39,041 nucleotides of DNA, taken from positions 1 to 39,041 of the IMG/VR virus record IMGVR_UViG_3300036444_000044; one strand, written 5' to 3'. Shown piece after piece: positions 29,471 through 35,199 of the stretch (position 1 is its first letter; every line of letters begins with the position of its first letter). Made by a program: the position numbers and the translations under genes. Source of the DNA: a virus. A model generated the notes under the pieces. It was not told the origin of the DNA. It was given only the letters and a program-made list of their open reading frames with translations, and made no database searches.

Positions 29471-31309
29471 CTACCGATCAACAACTTCATTTGATACCTC
29501 TTGGTCTTGAATGGAAAACTCGACGAAGCGCAGCGGGCACTTCCTCGGCCCGGTGCGGTATTGCTGGGTGGGTTTGTCGAACCACAGGCGCAGGGTGTAG
29601 TCCTGCACTCCATCCTCCCGCTGCTTCTTCAGGATCAGCTTGGCGTCGATTCCGTCCTGCTCCTCCTGCCACTTGGCAAGGGCTTCCGGATCGTTGGGGT
29701 TAGCGGGCGCTTCGTCCTTCTGGGCGCGCCAGATCGAGAACACGTTGTCGGCGCCGTTGACGATGCCGCCAGCACCAGCAACTTCCATCTTTCCGGGCGC
29801 TTCGGTTTCGTCGCGCAGCTTGCGCGGGTGCGCCACCAGGTGGATGTGGACGTTGTGGGTCTTCTTGAACGAAACCAGCTTCTGCACGGCCTCGTTCTGC
29901 TTGGTGATCGCGCCGGGACCATCCTGAGGAACGTCGATCATCATCAGGCTGTCGATGACGAAATGACGGACGCCATAGCGCCGCGCGGCATAGGCGAACA
30001 CCTCGAGCAGACGATCCAGCTTGGCCACGCCTACCAGGTCGAACAACCACAACCGCTCGCGGAACCAGTCACCAATCGCGCGGATGTACTCACGTGTCGG
30101 CCGGTCCTGGCCGCTGGCCTGCTTGTGGAGGCGCTTCATGTGGCGGGCCGCGCCCATCTCGCCGGAGAAGATCACGACGCGCTCGCCCTGCAGCATCAGC
30201 CCGAGCAGGATCTGATCGAGCATCAGGCTCTTCCCGTGCCCGTTGATGCCGGTCCAGCAGGTGTATTCGGCCCGCCGGAAGCGAAACCAGTCCAGTTCCT
30301 TGTCGATGTACAGCGCCGGGTCGAGTGGCGTTCCAGGCGGCGGATAGAACAGCGCTTCGACGGCCGCGGTGTAGTCGTTGGCGCTGCGCAGCTCATCAGG
30401 ATCCAGCGCCCGGGCATCCTCCATCGCCTGCTGGAAATCCACAGCCTCGGCGCCATCCTGCAGCCATTGATTCGCATCCTTCGCGCCGAGACGGACACGG
30501 CGGCAGCGCTCAATGCCCAACCGGTTGATGACCTCGGCCGCGCCCTTGTCGCCGGCCTCGTCGTTGTCGAAGCAAATGAGGATGTCGTCGAAACGCTCGA
30601 GCTTTTCCCAATCGTGTTCGATCCACTGGTGATTGCCGGCGCCCTGGTTGACGGACAGCGCAGGTACGTGCATCTGGTGCAGCGTCATGGCGTCAATTTC
30701 GCCTTCGGTGATCGTGACCGTCCGAGCCCTCGGGTCGATCAGATGCCATCCGAAGAGGCAAGGCGCCGCGCCCGGCTCTTGGCGCATGTCCCTCTTGTCA
30801 TCGGGATTCCGGTACTTGATATTGATGAGTTCGCCGTGCTCGTCGATGAACGGGAACACCGCGTAGGTCTTGCCGCGCTGCACTTGCTCCGCGACCTTGA
30901 AGGCCCGGATCGTTTCCTCGGTCAGTCCGCGGCCGATTAGCCACTCGGCGGCACGCGCTTTGGCGGCCGGGGCGCGTGGGCTCTCCGGGCGGCGGAAGGT
31001 CCTCTCCGGCGGACGCGGGAAGTCGTCACGGATGCCGAGGTGGCGCTTGATGTCCTTCATCGCCTCCGACATCGACTGACCACGGCAGGCCATCCAGAGG
31101 TCGATCAGATCGCCCTTCTCACCGCTCGCGAAGTCAGACCACACCCCCGCCTTGTGGCCCTTGATGCACACCGACAAGCTGTCGCCCGGCTCTCCGCTCG
31201 TGTTGCCGGCCTTCCACTCGCTGCCCCGCGGCTTGCCCTGCGGCAACAGGATGCGCGCGATCTCGGCGGCTTGGCTGGCCAGCAGCTGCTTGATCTCGGC
31301 GGCGTTCAA
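29471..31309 (-). CDS. Primase-helicase of the T7 gp4/Twinkle type
   Basis: A 612-aa bifunctional replication protein. An N-terminal segment (residues about 30-75, WKAGNTSGEPGDSLSVCIKG...) occupies the place of the primase zinc ribbon but lacks the Cys pairs. The TOPRIM domain follows, with TITEGEIDAMTLHQ (199-211) and FDNDEAGDKGA (247-257). The RecA-like ring helicase has Walker A GINGHGKS (354-361), Walker B FVIDSL (450-455) and a sensor-like HLVAHPRK. The start is TTG 31309: AGGAGG lies seven bases upstream and it overlaps the previous stop (TTGA). It is coupled to the O-like initiator upstream and would unwind and prime at the origin within that gene. Confidence 0.88.
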   Translation of the reverse strand: MNAAEIKQLLASQAAEIARILLPQGKPRGSEWKAGNTSGEPGDSLSVCIKGHKAGVWSDFASGEKGDLIDLWMACRGQSMSEAMKDIKRHLGIRDDFPRPPERTFRRPESPRAPAAKARAAEWLIGRGLTEETIRAFKVAEQVQRGKTYAVFPFIDEHGELINIKYRNPDDKRDMRQEPGAAPCLFGWHLIDPRARTVTITEGEIDAMTLHQMHVPALSVNQGAGNHQWIEHDWEKLERFDDILICFDNDEAGDKGAAEVINRLGIERCRRVRLGAKDANQWLQDGAEAVDFQQAMEDARALDPDELRSANDYTAAVEALFYPPPGTPLDPALYIDKELDWFRFRRAEYTCWTGINGHGKSLMLDQILLGLMLQGERVVIFSGEMGAARHMKRLHKQASGQDRPTREYIRAIGDWFRERLWLFDLVGVAKLDRLLEVFAYAARRYGVRHFVIDSLMMIDVPQDGPGAITKQNEAVQKLVSFKKTHNVHIHLVAHPRKLRDETEAPGKMEVAGAGGIVNGADNVFSIWRAQKDEAPANPNDPEALAKWQEEQDGIDAKLILKKQREDGVQDYTLRLWFDKPTQQYRTGPRKCPLRFVEFSIQDQEVSNEVVDR

Positions 31310-32208
31310 GCGGTTGCCTCCTGCGGCACGCGCTTGCCGTTCCGGAACTCGTGAAAGTTGCCGACGTGGCAGCGTTCGTTCTGAGCCTCCGCGATGTGCT
31401 CGAAGCCAGCAACCCTCCACCAAGGGATGCCGTCAACCAGCGGCACCACGACCGGCGAGGCAATCCGCTTCGAGCCGCCGCGGTCCTGCTCCTTCGAAAG
31501 CCATCCGCTGACGAATCGACGAATCCCCTTTGCGGTCTTCCGCTTTTGCGGATTGTCCTTGCACCAGATCCGCGCTCGCAGCAACTCTGCGATCACATCG
31601 ACCGCAGGAAATGCCTGTTGCCATTCCTGCACGTCGGTTGCCGTCACGACGAAGTTCTTGCCATCGATCAACGGGAGCAAGACAACCGTGGCCGGAGCTT
31701 CGGCGTCGATGCCGGTTTCCGGCTCGGCGCAAAAGTTGACGGTTCCTTGATGGTTCAATGACGGTTCTTGACGGTTAGTGTGCGGCATTTGCACTGGTTG
31801 AGTGCGGCATTTGCACGGGTGGGGTGCGGCATCTGCACTGGTTGATGCGGCATCTGCACCGGTGCATCTGGTGCACCCGTGCGGCATTTGCACCGGTAGG
31901 GGTGCGGCATCTGCACTTGTCTTGCGTTGTTCCGTGCGCTTGGAGCACACGTTTGATGGCGAGAACGCGCTTGGAGTGACCTGGTAGGTTGTATGCCGAC
32001 CGTTCGATCGATCCGCAGTCAGGGCGCCTGCGGCTTCGAGCCACTTGATCGCGTCGATCACCGCACGACGTGAAAGGCACGTGCGCTCGCCGATAGTGTC
32101 GATTGAAGGCCAGCAGTGGCCTTGGTCGTTGGCGTTGTCGGCTAGCGAGATCAGCACAGCCTTCGGCGAAGGCGGCATCTTCAAAGGCCAGCACTGGCTC
32201 ATGATCAT
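31306..32208 (-). CDS. Replication initiator, lambda-O-like, winged helix
   Basis: A 300-aa protein with an N-terminal helix-turn-helix/winged-helix domain (SPKAVLISLADNANDQGHCWPSIDTIGERTCLSRRAVIDAIKWLEAAGALTAD, residues about 13-65), a low-complexity linker encoded by six iterons (SADAAPLPVQMPHG...QPVQMPH), and a C-terminal domain (LPLIDGKNFVVTATDVQEWQQAFPAVDVIAELLRARIWCKDNPQKRKTAKGIRRFVSGWLSKEQ) common in phage initiators. It should bind the iterons and load the adjacent helicase. ATGs at 32208 and 32202 both follow a weak GAG; eight bases separate 32208 from the stop of the 37-aa gene. An upstream frame extension is rejected because it overlaps cII. Confidence 0.82.
   Translation of the reverse strand: MIMSQCWPLKMPPSPKAVLISLADNANDQGHCWPSIDTIGERTCLSRRAVIDAIKWLEAAGALTADRSNGRHTTYQVTPSAFSPSNVCSKRTEQRKTSADAAPLPVQMPHGCTRCTGADAASTSADAAPHPCKCRTQPVQMPHTNRQEPSLNHQGTVNFCAEPETGIDAEAPATVVLLPLIDGKNFVVTATDVQEWQQAFPAVDVIAELLRARIWCKDNPQKRKTAKGIRRFVSGWLSKEQDRGGSKRIASPVVVPLVDGIPWWRVAGFEHIAEAQNERCHVGNFHEFRNGKRVPQEATA
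31780..31916. repeat. Six-iteron replication origin inside the initiator gene
   Basis: Six copies of a 15-bp element, consensus GTGCGGCAT(T/C)TGCAC, start at 31780, 31802, 31824, 31845, 31879 and 31902. Five are exact apart from the T/C position; the fourth begins with A. Each has GTGC/GCAC dyad ends. Start-to-start distances are 22, 22, 21, 34 and 23 bases, close to two helical turns, and the 34-base gap contains a degenerate dyad GGTGCA-tctgg-TGCACC. The array lies in the linker-coding part of the O-like gene, as ori does in lambda O. Confidence 0.85.
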
Positions 32209-32213
32209 CGTGC

Positions 32214-32327
32214 TCAACGCCAGGCTCCCATTTCGTGATCGGTAGCCCAGCGGGCATTGCTGAAGTTGCCGCGGTGCACACGCAGCCAGTAGAGGAAGTG
32301 CACAGACCACAAGATCGCTCGTCGCAT
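32214..32327 (-). CDS. 37-aa protein between cII and the initiator
   Basis: A 37-aa frame, rich in Trp, Arg and His (RRAILWSVHFLYWLRVHRGNF in its first part), with its ATG overlapping the cII stop (TG-ATG) and its stop eight bases before the initiator. The precise fit between two coupled genes is the main support. I recall similar short proteins in related phage early regions but cannot name a function. The first 15 residues could form an amphipathic or membrane-touching helix. Confidence 0.55.
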   Translation of the reverse strand: MRRAILWSVHFLYWLRVHRGNFSNARWATDHEMGAWR

Positions 32328-32629
32328 CAGTCCCACTCCAGCGTGCGCACCGACTGCACGGCGCTAAGGTGCTGCTTCGCCATGAGAAGCAGTGCGTCCA
32401 CATAGTCCGGGGGGAAGCACCGCATGTCCTGGCCGACGACTCGCAAGCCGGCGTGAGCTAGTACCAGCGCCAACTTGTCGAGGTGATCGCTGAGGAGGCG
32501 CGAAATGGTCGATTCGCTGACGCCCATCGCCGCTGCGATGGCTGTTTGCGACGCGTCGCGCTGCGTCGCCTTCAGAACGCTCGATACGATCTTGCGAGCT
32601 CGCTCATCTGGTCCGTCAACCGTCGTCAT
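32327..32629 (-). CDS. cII: CII-like transcriptional activator
   Basis: A 100-aa protein, the size of lambda CII (97 aa), with a helix-turn-helix at residues about 24-45 (QTAIAAAMGVSESTISRLLSDHLDKLALVLAHAGLRVV). CII activates the establishment promoter PRE and other lysogeny promoters by binding TTGC-N6-TTGC. Here such a box lies immediately before the gene. The start is ATG 32629 with GGGGAC before it; the long upstream extension overlaps another gene. It overlaps its upstream neighbour (ATGA) and the 37-aa gene downstream. Assignment by fold, size, position between cro and O, and the adjacent binding site. Confidence 0.82.
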   Translation of the reverse strand: MTTVDGPDERARKIVSSVLKATQRDASQTAIAAAMGVSESTISRLLSDHLDKLALVLAHAGLRVVGQDMRCFPPDYVDALLLMAKQHLSAVQSVRTLEWD

Positions 32630-33000
32630 GTTGCGTCCCCTTGCAGCGCGGTGCGCCAAGTTGCACGGCCGTGTAGCGCCTTGCAGGCGGTGCAAGTAGT
32701 TGCCGCACGCCTTGCTGGCACTTCCGGACCAGCGCGCAGAGACTTGGTCGCCATGAACGCCCACAAAGTGCCTCGAACGCCCGGCAACCACCCGGACCTC
32801 ATCCACAGCAGCTCACGCAGCTCCATCAGCACGAATGCGAGTGCCGTCCCCGGCAAGTCCGCACGAACGACCCTCCGCACAACCCGGCTCGACATCCGCT
32901 GGGCAGATGGGGACTTGGAAATGCGCTTCGCCGCCCACGTCGTAGACGTGACGCCCAACCACGGCAACATGCTGCGTAGGAATGCGCGATGAAGGGTCAC
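32626..33000 (-). CDS. Hypothetical protein between cro and cII
   Basis: A 124-aa basic protein starting at GTG 33000, with GAGG six bases upstream, one base after the cro stop. It overlaps the cII start (ATGA). Arg- and Trp-rich helices (VRRVVRADLPGTALAFVLMELRELLWMRSGWLPG) are followed by a small C-x-x-C element (TTCTACKALHGRATW). No known family. An antisense frame of similar length exists, but it lacks a ribosome binding site and the overlaps; the fit between cro and cII favours this frame. Confidence 0.5.
   Translation of the reverse strand: MTLHRAFLRSMLPWLGVTSTTWAAKRISKSPSAQRMSSRVVRRVVRADLPGTALAFVLMELRELLWMRSGWLPGVRGTLWAFMATKSLRAGPEVPARRAATTCTACKALHGRATWRTALQGDAT
32631..32663 (+). promoter_or_regulatory. 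PRE-like promoter with CII box
   Basis: TTGCGTCCCCTTGC (32631-32644) fits TTGC-N6-TTGC, the CII recognition sequence, and begins like lambda PRE (TTGCGT). Thirteen bases on, as in lambda, lies AAGTTG (32658-32663) at the -10 place. It faces right, antisense to cro, toward cI, and lies right at the cII start as PRE does in lambda. Confidence 0.7.
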
Positions 33001-33001
33001 G

Positions 33002-33253
33002 TCACGCCTCGGCTTCGGCAGCCGACTTTGTGCCGGCGCGTACCTGTCGCTGCATTTGTGCGCGCTCAGTCAGAGGTAAATCGTCGAGCGTCAGCCCTTC
33101 AAGCAAAGCCACCAAGCAGTCTGCCAAACCGATCTCGATTTCCTTCGCGGCATAGGCCACTTGGTTCAGCATCCCCCTGGTGGTGCCAGCTTGCTGCGCA
33201 AGCGACTCACGCTCATTGACGGGCAGGCTGAGGTAAAGAGTTTTGAAGGTCAT
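33002..33253 (-). CDS. cro: Cro-like (YdaS-type) repressor
   Basis: An 83-aa protein starting FKTLYLSLPVNERESLAQQAGTTRGMLNQVAYAAKEIEIGLADCLVALLEG, a helix-turn-helix of the Cro/YdaS type in which the turn is AGTTRGML. It is the first gene leftward from PR, divergent from cI, and should repress PRM and PR during lytic growth. The start at ATG 33253 lies about 22 bases downstream of the -10; it lacks a strong ribosome binding site. A longer frame would extend through both operators and is rejected. The C-terminal 30 residues are charged and probably flexible. Confidence 0.8.
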   Translation of the reverse strand: MTFKTLYLSLPVNERESLAQQAGTTRGMLNQVAYAAKEIEIGLADCLVALLEGLTLDDLPLTERAQMQRQVRAGTKSAAEAEA

Positions 33254-33264
33254 GGAAGCACAGT

Positions 33265-33278
33265 TTACCCATGGGTAA
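33265..33278. promoter_or_regulatory. Operator 1 (OR, PR side)
   Basis: TTACCCATGGGTAA is a perfect 14-bp palindrome covering the -10 region of PR. It shares the TTACC/GGTAA arms with three other sites near cI and is a predicted binding site for CI and Cro. Confidence 0.8.
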
Positions 33279-33303
33279 TATTTTTGCAAGCCCCAAAGGT
33301 CAA
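33275..33303 (-). promoter_or_regulatory. Leftward early promoter PR
   Basis: On the minus strand TTGACC (33298-33303), a 17-base spacer and TATTAC (33275-33280) form a strong sigma70 promoter for cro and the early genes. Operator 1 covers its -10 and operator 2 touches its -35, so a bound repressor would block it. Confidence 0.8.
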
Positions 33304-33318
33304 TTACCTGCTGGTAAT
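33303..33318. promoter_or_regulatory. Operator 2 (OR, cI side) with PRM-like element
   Basis: ATTACC-tgct-GGTAAT is a perfect interrupted palindrome. Its right arm contains TAATCT (33315-33320), a likely -10 of the cI promoter PRM, nine bases before the cI start codon. The -35 is poor (CCCAAA), as expected for a promoter that needs activation. The cI message would be almost leaderless, as in lambda. Confidence 0.7.
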
Positions 33319-33328
33319 CTACAAAACC

Positions 33329-33988
33329 ATGAACATCCAACAGATCCGACGCGCCCGACTGCGCCAACTACTGGCAGAAGTCAAGCCGGCCGAGTTGGCC
33401 CGGCTAAGCGGCGTGAGCCCCAGCTACCTAAGTCGCCTCAAGCATGAGATCGACTCACCCTCGGCAAAAAATATGGGCGAGGTGATGGCCCGGAAGCTCG
33501 AGAAGGCCGCTCGGAAGCCGTCTGGCTGGATGGATACGTTGACCGAATCCTTCGACCAGGCGAAGTCTGCTGACACGATGACGAAGTTGCGGCGAGTGCC
33601 TGTGGCCGGCACCGCGAAGGTGGGTGACGAGGGCTACTACGAAGAGATCAGGTCAAGAGCGGACGTAGGGGACGGCTACGTTGAGGTCATGGTTGACGAT
33701 CCGAATGCGTATGGAATCCGTGTCCGAGGACAGAGCATGTTCCCCGCGATCCGAGACGGCTGGTATGTCCTCGTCAAGCCAAATGCGACACCCCGCGAAG
33801 GCGAGTACGTTCTGCTGAAGTTTGCAGACGGGCGAAAGATGGTGAAGGAGTTCCTCTTTCGCCGGGACACGATCATCGAGGTGATGTCGGTCAACGGCGG
33901 GGGGCGGCACACCTTCGATCTGTCGGATCTGGACGAGTTGCACCCTGTAGGCGCGCTAGTCTCGCCAAGCCAGTGGAGCCCTGGCTAG
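33329..33988 (+). CDS. cI: CI-type repressor with S24 peptidase domain
   Basis: A 219-aa prophage repressor. The N-terminal helix-turn-helix is RLRQLLAEVKPAELARLSGVSPSYLSRLKHEI (about 10-42). The C-terminal LexA/CI-type S24 domain has the catalytic Ser136 in RGQSMFP and Lys173 in RKMVKEF. The cleavage region reads VPVAGTAKVGDEG, so the residue pair aligned with the usual Ala-Gly scissile bond is Val98-Gly99. ATG 33329 lies directly after a PRM-like -10 with no ribosome binding site, like lambda cI. It maintains lysogeny by binding the operators at 33265, 33303, 34039 and 34065, and is divergent from cro. Confidence 0.92.
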   Translation: MNIQQIRRARLRQLLAEVKPAELARLSGVSPSYLSRLKHEIDSPSAKNMGEVMARKLEKAARKPSGWMDTLTESFDQAKSADTMTKLRRVPVAGTAKVGDEGYYEEIRSRADVGDGYVEVMVDDPNAYGIRVRGQSMFPAIRDGWYVLVKPNATPREGEYVLLKFADGRKMVKEFLFRRDTIIEVMSVNGGGRHTFDLSDLDELHPVGALVSPSQWSPG

Positions 33989-33997
33989 TTGACCTCT

Positions 33998-34011
33998 GAG
34001 GAAATTTCCTC
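33998..34011. promoter_or_regulatory. Perfect palindrome after cI
   Basis: GAGGAAATTTCCTC is a 14-bp perfect inverted repeat ten bases after the cI stop. As RNA it would make a GAGGA/TCCTC stem with an AATT loop and only a weak T-run afterwards, so it may be a poor terminator or another regulator's site. It does not match the CI operators. Confidence 0.4.
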
Positions 34012-34038
34012 GCTGGGTTTACCCAACTCCTGAGATTA

Positions 34039-34081
34039 TTTTCCCGTGGGTGTTGACCAGCAAGTTTACCTTGAGGTAAAT
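34039..34081 (+). promoter_or_regulatory. Rightward early promoter PL with operators 3 and 4
   Basis: TTGACC (34053-34058), 17 bases and GTAAAT (34076-34081) form a rightward promoter. TTTACC-ttga-GGTAAA (34065-34080) is a perfect palindrome over its -10. TTTTCCCGTGGGTGTT (34039-34054), a degenerate copy of operator 1, covers the upstream edge of its -35. The geometry copies that of PR and its two operators, so CI should repress both, as in lambda OL/OR. Confidence 0.75.
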
Positions 34082-34111
34082 TCTCTTCGTCCCTAGCAAG
34101 ACGGAGCAAGC

Positions 34112-34291
34112 GTGAAATCTCCCTTGGCCACCGGCCATTCTCTCGGGCGTTGCCTGCTCCGTTGCAGGTCGCGGCGGCGCTCGTCTAGGCGGCGCCGGGA
34201 TGGGCGAAGTGAAGCGCGTCGCAGTCTACGTTGCCATCTTCCGCTCTTCCTGCTGGCGCTCGTGCTGCGCCGGCTATGGAGGTGGGCGTGA
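34112..34291 (+). CDS. Short Arg-rich ORF, first after PL (N-like candidate)
   Basis: A 59-aa frame at GTG 34112 with GGAG five bases upstream, about 25 bases after the predicted PL start site. Residues 13-40 are dominated by Arg (RCRSRRRSSRRRRDGRSEARRSLR), then a short hydrophobic segment (PLFLLALVLRRLW). An Arg-rich protein as the first PL gene is what lambda N is, but GC-rich DNA easily yields such frames and there is no homology that I can claim. A second short frame (34200-34343) overlaps it. This entry is tentative. Confidence 0.35.
   Translation: MKSPLATGHSLGRCLLRCRSRRRSSRRRRDGRSEARRSLRCHLPLFLLALVLRRLWRWA
34242..34271 (+). promoter_or_regulatory. nut-like boxA/boxB element
   Basis: CGCTCTT (34242-34248) matches the first seven bases of boxA. 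Six bases on, GGCGC-tcgtgct-GCGCC (34255-34271) can fold as a small hairpin like boxB, though its loop is seven rather than five bases. It is about 155 bases into the PL transcript. No matching element was found downstream of PR, which weakens the call. Confidence 0.35.
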
Positions 34292-34305
34292 GCAACCGCG
34301 CCAAA

Positions 34306-34863
34306 TTACGTCTTGGGTTTGCTCGGTCGCTTTCTTGGGGTAACCGTTTTTTTGGCAGCAGTTTTTCTCGCAGCCATTTCTTCATCAGAGGGGATGAGAT
34401 CGGGGTTGTTCGCGACGAACTTCCCGATAGCTTTTCTAAACGAAGCACTTTCCATGTCGGAGGTTCGCAACTCGGCCCCGAGACTGGCGAGTTTCCTCAT
34501 CGTTTCAGCCTGATCAGACTCACTCTTGTAGGGCAGCCCGGCCGCGCTCTTCTCAGCCATGTTTGCACCGAAGTACCTGTCGATCGATTCGAGGAGTTTG
34601 GCCTCCGCCGTACCAGGGGTTGCCATCCTCGCGTGTTGTGTGATGAACCCCGCCTGAATGGAGAGAAGTGCAGCTTGAGCGAGCACGGTGTTCCTGAGAT
34701 CCATGACGCGCTCCTCTGCCGGATGCGGTTCAAAGCTCTTCTGCAATCGATCGATGATCTCAGCGTTGAAGCTCTTCCCGCTTTTGTCGGACTCTTCGTG
34801 GATCCTCTTGTGCAGATCGGGAGGAACACGGAGAGCTGTACGGATGTAGTCGTCTTGGGCCAT
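34306..34863 (-). CDS. Arc-type ribbon-helix-helix regulator
   Basis: A 185-aa protein with an N-terminal ribbon-helix-helix domain of the Arc/MetJ type: IRTALRVPPDLHKRIHEESDKSGKSFNAEIIDRLQKSFE (residues about 7-45), where the beta strand RTALRVP would contact DNA. Residues 55-130 are helical, and the last 25 are Lys/Arg/Pro-rich (KTAAKKTVTPRKRPSKPK). It is much longer than P22 Arc. It lies on the minus strand, antisense to the predicted PL transcript, and is divergent from another ribbon-helix-helix gene with three shared operators in between. A TAGAAT -10 (34872-34877) places its transcript start almost at the ATG. Confidence 0.85.
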   Translation of the reverse strand: MAQDDYIRTALRVPPDLHKRIHEESDKSGKSFNAEIIDRLQKSFEPHPAEERVMDLRNTVLAQAALLSIQAGFITQHARMATPGTAEAKLLESIDRYFGANMAEKSAAGLPYKSESDQAETMRKLASLGAELRTSDMESASFRKAIGKFVANNPDLIPSDEEMAARKTAAKKTVTPRKRPSKPKT

Positions 34864-34883
34864 GGATGTGAATTCTAGCGCTC

Positions 34884-34952
34884 GGCTTCAAAATGAAGTT
34901 GCTTTCAAAATGAAGCCGACTTATAGTCCGCTCACGGCTTCAAAGTGAAGCC
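34884..34952. promoter_or_regulatory. Three 17-bp operators between divergent RHH genes
   Basis: Three inverted repeats with consensus GGCTTCAAA(A/G)TGAAGCC occur at 34884-34900, 34901-34917 (these two directly adjoining) and 34936-34952. The third is a perfect palindrome around its centre base. They flank and overlap both promoters and are likely sites for one or both ribbon-helix-helix proteins. Confidence 0.85.
34899..34927 (+). promoter_or_regulatory. Promoter of the rightward integration operon
   Basis: TTGCTT (34899-34904), 17 bases and TATAGT (34922-34927) make a good plus-strand promoter. Operator B covers its -35 and spacer; operator C lies at the start of the transcript. It should drive the RHH gene at 34966 and the chain of genes down to the integrase. 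Confidence 0.7.
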
Positions 34953-34965
34953 GGAAAGGATGTGG

Positions 34966-35199
34966 ATGGACAGTATCACCACTCATGTGACCTTCACCTT
35001 GCGAATCCCTCGCAGCTTGAAGGAACGAGTGCAAGCAATGGCGACTGGAGGACACATGTCGATGAACACATGGGTCCTGCAACAGTTGGAGCGCAACGCC
35101 AAGCGCACAAAAGGCGAAGGGGCCAAACCGCGTCAACGGTTAGCCCCTTCATGTGAAACGACCCCTAGCAAAGAAGACGGAACACAAAATGAATGTTAG
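34966..35199 (+). CDS. Small ribbon-helix-helix regulator
   Basis: A 77-aa protein with an Arc-like ribbon-helix-helix: THVTFTLRIPRSLKERVQAMATGGHMSMNTWVLQQLERNAKR (about residues 6-47), followed by a polar tail. It starts the rightward operon that ends in xis and int and probably binds the operators at 34884-34952, competing with or adding to the divergent regulator. I choose ATG 34966, which has GGAAAGG seven bases before it, over ATG 34960 and GTG 34945. It overlaps the next gene by 11 bases. Confidence 0.8.
   Translation: MDSITTHVTFTLRIPRSLKERVQAMATGGHMSMNTWVLQQLERNAKRTKGEGAKPRQRLAPSCETTPSKEDGTQNEC

Noticed and set aside
29092-29613. 173-aa minus-strand frame over the gene at 29150
   Set aside because: Cys/Ser/Thr-rich shadow. 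The 29150-29389 frame has a better ribosome binding site and a protein-like sequence.
32483-32992. 169-aa plus-strand frame antisense to cII and the upstream gene
   Set aside because: Lower-complexity sequence without ribosome binding site; the minus-strand frames here interlock by stop/start overlaps.
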